From Coriaria nepalensis (taxonomy: Eukaryota > Streptophyta > Magnoliopsida > Cucurbitales > Coriariaceae), in NCBI GenBank assembly GCA_027186245.1, contig CP114495.1, positions 2,309,001 through 2,373,000 of the forward strand: a DNA stretch of 64,000 bases, in the 5' to 3' direction. The notes under the pieces are model-generated. The model did no database searches. It was not told where the DNA came from and worked only from the letters and a program-made list of their open reading frames with translations. The stretch's first letter is position 1. Each line of letters starts with the position of its first letter. Positions 49,005 through 62,411 of the stretch are shown piece by piece. A program made the position numbers and the translations under genes.

Positions 49005-52000
49005 GAGCTCTATATTCTACCTCTACGGAAGATTAGAGGTGGCGATTCGTGCCGTTCTGGCCCAGCCCAGCACAACACAGCTTGGGCACGACACGGCATG
49101 GACACAGAAATAGGCCATAAACATACCGTGCCAACCCGTGAAATCGTGTCGGCCCATGGGCCAAAATGTGCCTAATTTGGCATGTGGGCTCATTTCGACC
49201 CGTGAGCTCGAAGGCTTGCTTTTTTTTAAAAAAATTTTTTTTTAATAAAATAAGAGTTTTAAAGTGATTAGTAAAATACTAATACTATAATATATGTTTT
49301 ATATATTGTTAATATTTCTAATAGTTATTATTTAGTAAATTAAAAGTTAATACAATTAGTAATTAAAATTATAAATAAATTATAATGAATATTATTTAGC
49401 CAAATAAGATTTTGTATTAATCAAAAGGTTTTTAACATACAAAACGATTTCCGAGAAAAAAAACTCCTAAGATTAGAAGACGTTTTTAAGCCCGTACCTC
49501 GGATGGGCCCAAAAGGGTTGTGCCGGTCCACATGCCTACATAGTTGGACATGTCACGACTAACTCATGTCGTGCTTTTATCGTGTTGTGTTGTGTATGCT
49601 TGTGCCCGGCCGGCCCATTTCGTCACCTCTACAGAAGATCGAGATACAACATGTTGCTTTTTAGACTTCCATGATATAAGAGAAAGGCCAAGTTTGATGC
49701 AAAAACCTGTGGATCTGCGAGATATTAAACAAGCAGCCCAATTACTATCAGAATAGGTATTGAGTTTTAGTAGGGAGTCTTTAGAAAGGAATACTCCAAG
49801 GCATAGACATGATTTGAGGCATCTTAAGACACATAGAACTGCATTGTAGTGAGAGAGCTTAGGGGCATGCATGAATTGACTAATAATCTGAACTATGTAA
49901 GAGATATCATGGTGAGTCATGGTGAGGTAAATTAAGCTTCCCACCGACTTTGATAAGAATAAAGATGTTCAAGTAAGAGAGTATCATGTGGTGATAGGAC
50001 AGTGGAATCATAGGAGAGTGTAGTGAGCTTTAGATTCTTCTCTATTGGAATAGAAACAGATTTGGAAGCAATATAGCCAGGGTCATGAAGAAGGTCTAGA
50101 ACATATTTCCTCTGTGAAAGGCAAATCCCAATAGCAGACTGTGCAACTTCAATACCTAGAAAGAACCTTAAAGGGCCAAGATCTTTCATAAGAAATTTGG
50201 AGTGAAAAAATCATTGAGCTTATCGATGTCTACCAAGTTGTTGCATGTGATCACAATATCATCTATATATACTAGCAAAATGGTTGTAGAAATCTGAAAA
50301 AAAGACTGAAATCTGATTTTGATTGTTGAAATCAGCTTCCTCGACAGCAGCTGTGAACTTAGCATTCCACTGTCTGGAGGCCTTCTTCAATCCATAAAGG
50401 GATTTCAACAATTTATAAACTTTAGTTTTGGAAAGAATGGAAAGATCGGGAAGTAATCTCATGTATACTTCCTCATATAAGTCACCCTATAAGAATGCAT
50501 TAAAGACATCCATTTGGAATATGGGCTAATTATTGACTGCATCAAGGGTAAGGACAGATCTTATAGTGATCATCTTGGCAATCGGGGATAAGGTGTCATG
50601 GTAATCAATCCCTTCTTATTGAATGTATCCCTTGCAACGAGGCGAGCCTCATATCGTTCTATTGTGCTATCAACTTTCCTTTTGATCTTGAATACCCATT
50701 TATACCCTATAGCTTTCTTGTTATGGGGCAGATCAACTATAGTCCAAGTGTTGTTTCTATTAAGAGCTTGAAGTTCAAGTTTCATAACATGTTGCTAGTG
50801 ACTATGTTTGGCTACTTCATGAAAATTGTTAAACTCAATTTCCTCTGAGATAGATGAAAGAAAGGAGAAAATTTTGGGGGAAATGTTATTATAAGACAAA
50901 AAGGAAGAAAAAGGATACCTAACCTTATGCAACTCTAGCTCATGGTAAGCTGCAGCATTAGTATATACATATTCTCGAAGTTTAAGAAGTGGTTTGGACA
51001 TTCTAGTTGATTTTCTGAAAGGAAGAATGAGATTCGAAGGGGAGCTAGTAGTAGAGAAAGGAGTAGGAGAGGAGATAGGATCATACGTATATGGGGAAGG
51101 TGAAATTAACAAATTAATGGATATAAAATCAATGGCAATAGAGTTAGGAGGAGAAGATGACTAAAGATGAATGATAGGGGAAAAATTGTCATTATAAAAC
51201 AGAGGAGTAGAAGGATTAGAAATGAATGGAGAAGTATGTTGATGACAGTGTAAAGGGAAGATATGTTCAACAAAATGAACTTCTCTACTGATTAGAAGTT
51301 GCTTACTGTCTATTGTGAGAAGTTTGTAAGCTTTTTGTGATTGAGCATATCGTAAAAGAATGCAAGGAATTGATCTAGAAGATAGTTTATCATGATTGCT
51401 AAGAGAAGTGGCATAAGAGAGACAACCAAAAGAGCGAAGATGAACAAGAGAAGGAGGCTTCACAAATAATAGCTCATAAGGGGTTTTGTTATGCAGAAGA
51501 GGAGTTGGCGTTCTGTTGATTAGGTAGATGGCAGTTAAGACACAATCTCCCTTGTTTTTATCAGGGAGATTGGCTTGGAATTTCAGAGCACGAGCAACGT
51601 TTAAGATGTGTTTATACTTTATTTCACCTATGCTATTTTGCTAAGGAATATAAGGGCAAGATTTCTTATGTAATAGTTCGAAGGATGAGAAAAGTGAGGC
51701 ACATTTGGTGTTTATAAATTCTAGGCCATTGTCTATGCAGATCTTTTGAGATTTATATGGGAATTGAGTTTGTAATTTGTGACATATAAAGAAGATCCAT
51801 GTACCTCTACTGTAATTTGTGACATATAAGGAAGATTAATGTACCTCTACTGAAATCATCTCATATGGTTAAGAAATACTTTACATTAGTATGATTAGGT
51901 GTCTTGTATAGACCCAAAATGTCTATGTGCATGAGTTGAAATGGTGTAGATGTGGTAAATAAGCTATGTGGGAATGGACTTCGTGTTTGCTTTGCCAATG

Positions 52001-53610
52001 CACAAGTATGACAGTGGGGATAATGAGAAGCTTTGAAATGTGCAAAGTTTGGTAAGGAACACAATCTGGAAAATGAAAGATGCCACAATCTTTCATGTCA
52101 TACCATGAGATCTTTAGGTGGGATTTTATTTACAGGATGAGCATATATTTGATTACAAGAGTAAGAATGACATAATTGAGCAATATAAGAGGAAACAGAT
52201 GCAGTATTGGAAGGTTGTCTGTCAACTTGGAGATAATATAACCCATGCAGCATTTTACCAATCACCATCGTTGCTTCAGTTAAATTGTCTTGCAAAACTT
52301 GAATTATCATTAAAAATGATGGAGAATTTAGTGTCATTGGTAAGGCTGGAGATAGAAAGTAAGTTATATTTGACGTTAGGAACATATAAGACATTCTTAA
52401 GGGTAAGTGAATCATTAATTTTGATTTGACCAAGTATGAAGCATGACTAGTACTTTCATTGGGCAAACCAATAGAAGTATATGAACTAATGGTATTTGGA
52501 ATGAGATCAATTAACAAGTTGAAGTCGTATGTTATGTTATTGCTAGCACCACTGTCAATTATCAAATCATTTGATGTGTTGGTCATACTAGCAAAAATAT
52601 ATGTACTAACACTGGTTATAACAACATTGGTAGAGATAGGGGACCTGTTATCTTTAGTGAATATTCACATTAATTAATTGTACTACTCAGGAGTGAAATG
52701 TTGAGGTGGAGAACTTGGACTGGCATGAGTCTCAGTTAGAATAGCCTGTATGGAATTGGAAAATGTAGATTTCTAGTAAATTGATTTCTTACCTTTGAAT
52801 TTGCCATTGTTGGGATAACTTAGTAACTTGTAACAGTCTCCTCTATATGGCCTTTGAGATGACAATGATCGCATTCAATGGTGAATTTTCGTTTTGTTTG
52901 GTTGCTTGTAGACTACTTATAAGAATTGGAAAATAAAATAGTTATTTCAATAGAATTAGAAGTATTGAGTTCAATATGAGATTCATTTTGAGTCTAGATG
53001 CCATAGGATGTGCTTAGAGAAGGCAGATGATTCATGACGAGCACTTGACATCTCAAATTGAAATAAACTTCATTTAATCCCATAAGGAATTCAATAAGTT
53101 TATGTTCTTGTGTATTTTGATAATAGATGGTAGTTGTAGGGCATTTATATGCAGGTAGAGGAACTAGATCAACAAACTCTTCTCATCATTCTTGAAGTTT
53201 GTTGTAATACACTACTATTTCATCAGTGCCTTGGTAAGTTGAAGTAATCTATTTTCTTATCATGAAGATCCTTATGCTATTAACTTTCTAGAAACGATGC
53301 TTCAGTTCCACACCATAAAAGCATAGTTTGAATACACGATTCAAAAATAAAGTTCTTTGAAAACAAAATTGAAGATCCAACCAAGAACAGTTGCGCAAGA
53401 AGAGGATTAAGAGGTCTTGTCCATTCACATGTAATGAAGCCTATCTTATTCTTTGAAATCTGCTTGTGAAGGAATGAATGTAGTTTACGGGGGAATCGTA
53501 GCTAATGAATCTTGAGCTGGAGAATTATCCTCTGTTTTTGTGAATATTTTTGGACGATTTGATTAATGGCGAAAGGAGTTTGATCGTGGAGCACAACGCT
53601 CTGATACCAT
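49005..53610 (-). mobile_element. Ty1/copia element A, nearly full gag-pol, degenerate
   Basis: Read on the minus strand from the primer-binding site at 53598-53610 (TGGTATCAGAGCG). Gag has a zinc knuckle near 52870-52820 (CDHCHLKGHIEETCYKL). Protease has DLIIDSGASNNITYD near 52560. Pre-integrase and integrase start at 52088 (MWHLSFSRLCSLPNFAHF) and the integrase C-terminal part lies near 51463-51161 (LRSFGCLSYATSLSNHDKLS). Reverse transcriptase begins near 50785 (NNTWTIVDLPHNKKAIGYKW), and its active site near 50255 is intact at VYIDDIVI. RNase H runs from 49944 (GSLIYLTMTHHDISYIV to ISWKSKKQHVVSRSSVEV). Several stops and frame changes make it inactive. Near 49005 it joins fragment B, and a MITE interrupts it at 49034-49631. 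Confidence 0.88.
49034..49631. mobile_element. hAT-like MITE nested in copia element A
   Basis: The left end tagaggtggcgattcg and the right end (read inverted) tagaggtgacgaaatg form the terminal repeats. The flanks are cggaagat (49026-49033) and cagaagat (49632-49639), an 8-base duplication with one difference. Removing the element restores the copia RNase H reading SSVEV-EYRAL across the site. It encodes no transposase. Subterminal GGCCCA and GGGCC repeats are frequent. Confidence 0.85.
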
Positions 53611-53934
53611 ATTAACTAAGGCAGGAGAAGAAATTAGTTTCATTCTTACTAAATCAAATCGTAAGATTACAAAGAGAAAAAATTTCTTTCTTTATACTAA
53701 TTATCATAAATACTTATTAGCATACATAGTGTGTGAGTATGCTAACTGCAAACTAACTTCTTTAATTGATTTCCTAATAATCGGTTGAGTATGCGAGAGC
53801 TCCTGACTCAGATGATGACTTAGATGTTAATATAAATGGCGCGATGTACTCGACACCTCCAATATGCGACATACTCAACTCCTCGACGTCCACTAAATCA
53901 GCAATATCTTCAATAATTTATTATATGCCTAACA
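53611..53934 (-). repeat. 5' LTR of copia element A
   Basis: The LTR starts TGTTAGGCATATAA at 53934 (minus strand) and ends next to the primer-binding site at 53610. Its end there reads ...TTAATA instead of the expected ...CA, a point change in an old copy. I found no matching LTR at the other side. Confidence 0.65.
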
Positions 53935-56096
53935 AGCGAGTTGCAACGAGTCGGTGACAACCATCTAGCCATTTTTTCACCTAATTAAACCTTAAAACAT
54001 ATATATATATATATATATATATATTCATGTATATAAAAATATCTGTGATAAGGTCATTTTGCTTGTGTTTAAGTGGAAAAAGGAAGAGGGACAAAGTTTC
54101 ATTGAAAAAGAGGAAGATAAAGAAAGTGATTTTAATTTATTTTTTTGATATTTAGATTTTTTTAAATAAAAAAATGAGGATTATTTTTTCTTTATTATTT
54201 ATATAAATTTTATAATAAAAAAATATTTCAATATTTATAATTATATTATCTTTTAAAAAAATTTAAATAAAATAATAATAATAATATGATAAAATTATTT
54301 TTTTATAAAAAATTATTCCATTCATTTCTTTCATTTTCTTTCCGATCGTGAATCAATAAAATATGAAATAAATTATTCTTTACGCTCCCTCATATTTTCT
54401 TATTCCCCTTCTTCAAAAATTTCTCATGCTTCCTCCTCCAACTAAACAAGGCTTTGATATTATTGTACCACTAATAAGATCCGTCGTTGAATATAACAGG
54501 CTACTATACAGCTGTGTTACTAGGTTTTCTGGTGAACCTTCCACCCCACCACCCCACCACCCCAAGGAAACAATAATAATACCAAGAAAAAGAAAAATGA
54601 ATATAGTTGATGGAAAAGTTCCACCAATCCTAGAAAGCTCTAGATTAGAGAAGATAAACGTGAGGAACTGTGAGCCGACAGAGATTCCTTAGGCTTCTCC
54701 TTTTCACATTCCGTTGTTTCTTAACTGTATGTTTGTGATAAATTTTTGCGTGAGCATGATTTATATATATTTTTTAAGTTTTATTAAATTATTTTATTTT
54801 ATTTTATTTAGTATAATATTTAATTATGGTAAATAAATAATACATAAATTACTCGTGCTTCTGATCTTCTCGTCATTTAACTTTTTTTTTTTTTTTTTTT
54901 TATCATTTTCAAGAATAGCATCTTGTCGTCTTTGATTCCATCTCCACTTTGATAATTTATAGGTAATTTATATTTTTTTTCAAACAGTTAAGTGGATACA
55001 TCACGATATTGATGATGACAATCATATATATAATAACAATTAAATTTAAACATAAAATAACGAGATATATGTATTTTTAACTTATTATAATATCATATAA
55101 TAATTTTATAGCTACAATTTTTAAAATATTATTATTTTATATTTTATAATAATTTTTTAAAATATCATTATTTTATAATTAATTAAATATTTTAATTAAA
55201 TATTATCATAATTTTTATTTTAATAAGTACTATAATTTTATCATTTTTTATTTAATAAGATAATAATCTTACAATTTGAATTTTAAAAACTATGATAGAT
55301 CTAAAATACTACACTAATTAAAACAAAAGACTTTATGAAATTATTATTTATATTAAAAAAAATTTCTTTATTTTATCATAATTTTTATTTTAATAATCGC
55401 TATAATCTTATCATAATTTTATATAATAGATTATGTAAATGAATTTGAAATTTATGATAAATATAAAATATTATGTTAATCAAAAAATAATTATTCTGAA
55501 ATAATTATTTTTGTTAATTAATTTGTTTATTAATAAAACAAAAAAGAAAAAAAATAAAAAATAAGTAACCCTTTCCTCTCCCTCTTTCTTGTCTCACTCT
55601 TAGCCTATGTTCTCTCGTATATATTTTGATTTTGTATCTCTCTCAAATTTTGACTTTGCATTTCTTCATATGATTTTCATATTTTCATTATTAATATAGT
55701 GGCAAGTCAAAGTATAATCACGTAGGTGATCTTTATGATCAAAACAAAGATTGACGCATAAAAGTAAAAATTATAATAATTTGGCATGTTCTTAATTTTA
55801 AAATAAATAATGAGTTTATTAATTTCGATTCTATTTTATGATAATATAACTCTATTATCTAATTTAATTATTAAATGAGTTTATTAATTGATGTTCTCTC
55901 TATTTATTTTTTATTTTTTATGTTGTTATAAGAATACCATATTTATGTTCTCATGCATCACACGGGTTAGACAGCTAGTATGTATATAAAAATGAGATTA
56001 GGTATTACTTTGCCATGTAATTATTGGAATTCTTTACGTGTTATAATTTGATTGGTCATCATGAAATCTTGATCGAAGTATGTTGATTTATATTAT
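53935..56096. other. Intergenic, AT-rich
   Basis: (TA)n lies at 54000-54023 and poly(T) at 54883-54901. Low-complexity AT sequence fills 54750-55560. An 88-codon frame at 54426-54692 (His/Pro-rich centre) has no recognisable domain and no promoter evidence. Confidence 0.45.
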
Positions 56097-57066
56097 TGTT
56101 GAGAATATTATATCCTACATCTGAAAGGAAATACTTGAAAAATTAATATATAAAAAAGATGAGTCAACTCCTCTCATAGTCAATTGACTTTGAGATAGAA
56201 GCTCAAATTTCTACATAGTACTAAAAGAAGACCCAACACGTGATTGGACTAACAGTTACACGTGCTCCACGTCACCCATATAAACAAATGTCCACGTGTA
56301 GGCTCAAAATAACGTCACACGTAAGAGGACGTGTTAATAATATTATATCTTACATCCAAAAGGGAATACTTGGAAAACTAATATATAAGAAAGATTAGTC
56401 AACTCTTCTCATTGTCAATTGGTTTTGAGATGAAAGCCTAAATTTCTACACTGTATCAGCCCCACTCCATCGAGAATTTGATCCTCAACTCAAAAAACTC
56501 CCCTTAACCCATCACAGACTCGTAATCCACCACAAATGCTTCCCTTATTGCCCAAAACATTGCAACCCAAATCAATAAAAAAAAAATCCTCAATTTATTA
56601 TGGTAATTAGAGTTAGACCTTAAGTGGATGTGTTCATACTCCATTGGCAAATGCCCCTCATCCATTTTGTCATTTCTTGAGCTTTCAGAATGACCAACCC
56701 ACAAGTGAAAGAGAATGTTGAAATTCATACCACATCGCTTGGGGAGAAAATCTCTACTTGGTCTATAAGTCAAGAGTTTTGTCTTCCTCTACAATGCCTT
56801 TTAGGGGAAGAAATTATTGGACTCATCAATTTAACATGATATCAGAACTAGGTCCAACACTTGATTAGACTAACCGCCACACGTGCTCCATGTTACCCAT
56901 ATAAAAAATATCCACGTGTAAGCTCAAAATATACATGAAATGGTGTGTTGAGAATATTATATCCCACATCTGAAAGTGAATACTTGAGAAACTAATATAT
57001 ATAAGAAAGATGAGTCAACTGCTCTCATAGCTAATTAGTTTTGAGATGAAAGTTCAAATTTCTACA
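56097..57066 (+). mobile_element. Tandem TRIM array (LTR-internal-LTR-insert-internal-LTR)
   Basis: Three copies of a 119-121-base terminal repeat lie at 56097-56215, 56332-56450 and 56946-57066. Each runs from TGTTGAGAATATTATAT (copy 2: TGTTAATAATATTATAT) to AAATTTCTACA. Two internal segments (56216-56331 and 56837-56945) share ccaacac-tgatt-gactaac, cacacgtgctcca and tccacgtgta-gctcaaaata. The second begins with a primer-binding-site-like tgatatcagaactagg. Short LTRs, an internal part of about 115 bases and no coding capacity define a terminal-repeat retrotransposon in miniature. About 380 bases at 56460-56839 interrupt it. They are flanked by tatcag on both sides, which falls inside the primer-binding site. 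Confidence 0.85.
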
Positions 57067-59240
57067 ATTATTATTAAAATTAATGTTTTATAAATTGATT
57101 GGTTGCTATCAAATTTTTAGTTGAAATTTTATATCTTAATCAGTTAATGACATGAGTTTTCATTGGTGCCCATCGGCCGCGGACCGAACGGATCAGTTAG
57201 AAATAATTTTAAAAATTAGGTCGGATAGTATAAAATCGGGTCCTTTTTTTAATTTCAAACCCTCGATTTAGATTAGATATGAATTTTTGAGAGGCCGGTT
57301 TGAATTTGGATGGTGATTGGGTCGGGCGTGGATTATTATCTCTAGCACGTCTAATATGTATTAATGAAACTGAAGTAAATATAGCTAAACGATTAAATTT
57401 TGATAATTTTATCTATCTTTATATTAAGTTGATTGAATATGATCAATTAAAATTTAAGTAAAAGTTACGAAAAAAAAAAATTACACCATTTTTCTATGTA
57501 GCCGAAGAAGTCAGGTTGAGACTATTTAGTCTGGCTATTCTATGATTGTTTTCCATTACTGCACGCGGTTAGAACAGTTTGGCTAAAATTAATTAGAAAA
57601 TTAAGTGTAAATTATAAATAAATCGGAGGTCCTAGTATTATTATGAAACTTATTATGAAATATATAATTCAAATTAAAGGAATAACTCAATAATTTTTTA
57701 TTTTATAAATGGAAAGAGCAGTAAAATAAAGCATACAAGCTTCTTCTTTCTAAACCGATAATTTTTAATATTTTTCGTTAATTTTGGAATGATTATTTGA
57801 TGAGTTCAATAAATAACAAATTAAATTAGAGTAACTTTTTGAAACAAATATAATTGTATTAAATTACCGCTGGTTCCAAAAACTCAAGTATGAAACATGT
57901 TATAATATTTTAAATGTTGGATTTGTCATCTGTTTAAAAGTAGGGCACGATTCATAGCAAGATCAATCAGGCCTTCCCTTCCCTCTTCGTTGTAAGGAAG
58001 CCGGCAGGCTCATGTCTGAAAAGCGAGTTATGTACATATCCGTGGTTGGAATTGGGTGGCATGCCCTATATGTTACAATAAATCTTCACTACCTTTTTAA
58101 TTTCTTCCTCCTTTTATTATCTTTTTGCTTTTGCTTTTCGCTTTTAATTAAAGTTTTGTGAGTCTATATTATATAATTTGATATGATCAAAAGGAATTCA
58201 CATATTCATGTTTTCCGGCCTCATCCCTCACGATTCTTTTCTTGTCCTCACTAGATACTATCAAGGTTTTCTTTATTAAAAAGTCTACCAGAGATCCATC
58301 GCTTCATCAAGAACGCTCTCAAATATCTATGTCAAATGATACATCACCCATCATAATGAATTTTAAATTAAAAAAAAAAATTGAATTTTCATTTCTTATA
58401 TATTAAACTCTCAAAATTTATTTTTTAGTTATGAGATATATTTTTAATATATTATTTTATGTGTGATGTTATTTTAAATTTACATATTTTTTTTTTTAAT
58501 ATTGGTGAGGTGAAATATGCAGTGTGATAATTAATCTAATCACGTTTGAGTCTAATTATGATATTATATTAAATTATTAATTCTCTTAATAATTTAAGAT
58601 TTTAAAATAATTAATAACTTAATATAATATTAAAATCTAAGTCGAATTTAAATTAGGGTTACTTCTTTATTTATTAATTTTACATATCATAATATGCTTT
58701 TGTTTAGACTCGTTAGACTACCAAAACCACGACACAATAAAAAAAGAAACCTCTAATTAAATTATACTTCATCGATCTTCTTCTCTGTTCTCTTCTTCTT
58801 AAGCTTAATTAGCGGAGTCCATATATAATATACCCCTTCACTCTTTTTCCAAATAATGCATGCATGGACCAGCCCGATCAAAGAGCAACCGGTTTTTTTA
58901 TTACTACCTTTCTCAAATAATCCGACAAACCACGTGACCAGAAGATGTAACTACATATCAATTATCGAACCCGAACAGGACCATCTTCATCTTCATCATT
59001 ATATTCATATTCATGATCACGTTCTTATATATATCTTAGCATGAAAAATAGTTCTCTGAATTAGATATACTGCCTTTACAATTGATATTCTTACGTATAC
59101 TAGCTAGCTAGTGATATTTAGAAGACCGGGTCAACTCACTATTATCAATATGTATAACTTTATTAATTCCAAGCTGGATTCTTGACGATAATCATTTCCT
59201 GCTATTCATTGAGAAATTGACAAAATTTAAGGATGGGATG
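57067..59240. other. Intergenic, no gene recognised
   Basis: AT-rich. The 62-codon frame at 58856-59044 is His-rich at its end and not conserved in any way I can see. Confidence 0.45.
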
Positions 59241-59670
59241 GAAACATTTTATTTTCCTTTTACTCCCGCCTCTTAAGGTCCTCTTCAGTTTCTTAGCCAC
59301 AAGCTGCATGGGCACTTTTTAGGGATTCAGTAACTTTATTTGAGTTATTCTCCCCTTATCATTGAGAGTGATTCCCTCTCTGTGGTTCAAGCAATCAAGA
59401 AGGAATGTCCGATTTGGTCGGTCGCTTATATATGGAATACTATTTATTTATGCTTACTCTTTTTTGATATTAAAATTTTACATGTTTACCGTGAAAGCAA
59501 TGTTGTTGCAGACGCCCTAGCTTACCTAGGGGCGAGTTATGCTTGTCATTTTAGTTTTGTTAGCTCTCTTCCTAGTATCATCCGTACTTTCTGACGTGAA
59601 GATTAGGGAGGGTTTAGCTAAATCCATACTTTCTTTAATAAATCTTTTGTGTTCTTTTAAAGAAAAAAAA
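59240..59670 (+). mobile_element. LINE 3' end with RNase H-like domain and poly(A)
   Basis: The frame at 59340-59594 reads LIIESDSLSVVQAIKKECPI, W-AYIWNTI and VYRESNVVADALAYLGA. These are the second, third and fourth conserved blocks of the plant RVT_3 RNase H-like domain that ends many plant non-LTR retrotransposons. The first block and the reverse transcriptase are missing (5' truncation). An adenine tract (59659-59671) follows, consistent with a LINE tail. A fragment of a host RNase H-like gene is the alternative. Confidence 0.65.
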
Positions 59671-60223
59671 AAGTATTAATAATAATATCTCCAAAACTAC
59701 GTAGCTTTGGTACTAAGAGAGTTTGTTGTCATTCTTAGGCCATGTTTGAATCAATTTCCTAATTGGAATGAATATTAAAAAGAAATGAAAATAAAAATGG
59801 TGATTTCATTATATTTATTTGGTTCTACGAAGAATAAGTTAAAAATATTAATATTTAAAGAGATTGCTAAAATAAAACCAAATATAGATTTTTTTTTTTC
59901 AATTATTTACTAGAGAACCAAGTGGGGGAAAAAAGGGAAAGGATATGATTTTAGTGATAATAATAATTAGTCACTGTGATTAAGAAAATTAAGAAAAATG
60001 GTAAACTGACAGTGCCCTTCTATCTAATAAAAAACATGATCTTCTTCCATTTAACTTTTTTATTTATAGTACATGATTCCATCATGCATGTAGCATTATA
60101 TCATCATGATATGTAACTGCAAGTAATAATTATCTCTTTTGACTTCAAATATCTCTATGATCGACATATTAAAAAAAAAAAAAGAACTATATTAGCTACA
60201 AATACGTGTCTCTGCATGTTCTT

Positions 60224-62198
60224 TCATATAGGACTGTCGGACACGTGGCATAGTGGGTCGGACGACGACAGAGATGACGTCACCCGTGCAAGACTCCATA
60301 GGTCGACGTCGTTGCTGTATAAGCCGGCAGCCTGCGTGACGTGGTAAGATCTATCGGATGAAGATGACGTGGCATTCGATCGTAAGGTCGGTATTTGGAG
60401 ATCGTGATGATCAGGAATATCAGTATAATCACTATACACCATACTGGGGTTTACATGATTGCCATTGAGCTGTGACGCAACGAGGCGGTCGAAGACTGAC
60501 CAGCATGATGCATTCGGATTGGTGGTGATGGAAGCTTCATTGTCTGTCATGGCTTCCGGCTGAACGGCAGGGTAGTTATAGATCTGGCTAGAGGTTGAAT
60601 TCGGGCTCTCTAAGCTTGGAAGCTTCGAGAATATTCTATCATGGAAGCTTCCAATTATGTTGTTGTTGTTGTTGTTGTCAATGAGGCTCGGATCAACACT
60701 ACTAATATTGGAGAAAACATTATTATTGTTGTTTAATGATCTTGATGATCTGCTGTTGTTGTTTGATGCAGCTTCAATCTCTTCTTTGCAAGATCTTCCC
60801 ATGTACTGGAGTATTTGATCCAAGGCTCCATCATTGCTGAATGAATCATTAAGCATTTGGAATCTTGTTTGATCATCATTAGTATTAGGGCCGTCTAGGG
60901 TTTTGTGGTGATTTTTCTTCTTGAATATACGACACACCACCCATCCTTCCTCTTGTGTTGTGTCTCCCATTGTAAGATGATTTGAAACCTTGCGTAAAAA
61001 GAAGAAAACAAAACCAATTAGTATCTTAATTAGTTTACTCAACTGCCAACAATGACATATAGAGTTACATGTTTGTGAATACGTAAGTTGACTAAGACTT
61101 CATGTCTGTCTTAAATGGCAGGGGACAATTAAAAGAAATGTACTCTCACGAAATTCAGATAATACATCAATTTATATATATAGTATTATTGATTACTTTA
61201 CGTACTATATATATATATATATATATATTTTTGGATAATTATATATTTCGGACAAAGTGAGTTTAACATTTAGTATCATTATCACAGATAATTTAAACGG
61301 TTCAGAATGAAAATGCAGAAACAAAACAACAACCACATTATCGAACAAGTTTACATCTAGACTTTTAGTATGTGCCGTTCTTAAAACTTATTTTATTTTA
61401 TTTTATTATATATATATATATATATATATGTGATTTTTTTTTTTGGGAAAGCGATATAATTTTGATACCTTCAAGAAATTAAATAAAATTAAAAATAAAT
61501 AAATAAAACATTTATGTAAAATAAAGTTACATGTAGTATCAAGAGTCTTTAAGTTCTGAACAACGCAATGTATCGTACTATTTGTAGTTAAAATAGTATA
61601 ATAATGTCAAAATGACTTACATTGGCTTCAAGGGTGGCATTAATATTGTCATCAAGTCGATATTCATGCATGATCCAATCGGACTTTTGGCCATGAGGTG
61701 CTCGACCCTTGTAGAACACAAGAGTCTTTCTCATTCCGATCCTCTTACAATTACTTTGTATAACCTTATCCCGGCCCGTCGCCTTCCAAAAACCCGCAGC
61801 GGTTGCTCGATTTGTCCGAGTTCCAGTCGGATACTTCTTGTCCTTGTGGCTAAAAAAATACCAATCATTTTGTGGGGTGGTTCCAATCTTGCATTTCTCT
61901 AGAAAACCCCATGTCATGAATTTTGTTTAGAATAATTAGTCTTAAAAAAATATATTTTGCCTATTTAATTAATTCAACATCTATAAGAAAAGGACTACCG
62001 CCTTTCCGGATATTTCATTTACGTACCTTGAATATCCCATGGCTCGAGCTTGTTAAGATCGACGTCCCGAATGACGTCGAGGTCGATTTCTTCAGAAGAC
62101 ACTTTCTTCCTTAGATAGTATTGCAAGAGCTCTTCTTCTGTGGGATGAAATCGGAAGCCAGGAGGGACTTGAGATTGTCCGTTGACTGATATGCTCAT
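60224..62198 (-). CDS. NST1: NAC secondary-wall transcription factor, NST1 type
   Basis: Three exons on the minus strand: 62198-62027, 61898-61621 and 60988-60224, giving 404 residues. NAC domain subdomains in order are [94 protein letters not shown], and [19 protein letters not shown] in exon 3. The C-terminal part has the NST hallmarks [27 protein letters not shown] and an end similar to CHVS. The N-terminus [14 protein letters not shown] is that of Arabidopsis NST1. NST1, NST2 and NST3/SND1 are master switches that bind SNBE sites and turn on MYB46/MYB83 and the genes for cellulose, xylan and lignin in fibre walls. Asn runs at the exon 3 start come from AAC repeats, so their length may vary. 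Intron 2 (632 bases) holds two (TA)n runs. Confidence 0.93.
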
Positions 62199-62372
62199 GA
62201 TAATTGAAAGAGATGTACTAATTACGCGAAAGAAAGTAAGCTTGAATATCTGATTTTCTCGGAATCCAAACAAGTTACCTAGCTACATCCAGGAGAGAGA
62301 GAGAGAGAAAGAGAGAGAAAGAGAGAGGTTCTAAAGGAAGAAAATGAATACGTTGGTGTACCCCCAAGTGCA

Positions 62373-62411
<39 letters not shown>

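Noticed and set aside
54426..54692. 88-codon frame with a His/Pro-rich centre
   Set aside because: No family similarity seen, no introns or promoter features; not enough to call a gene.
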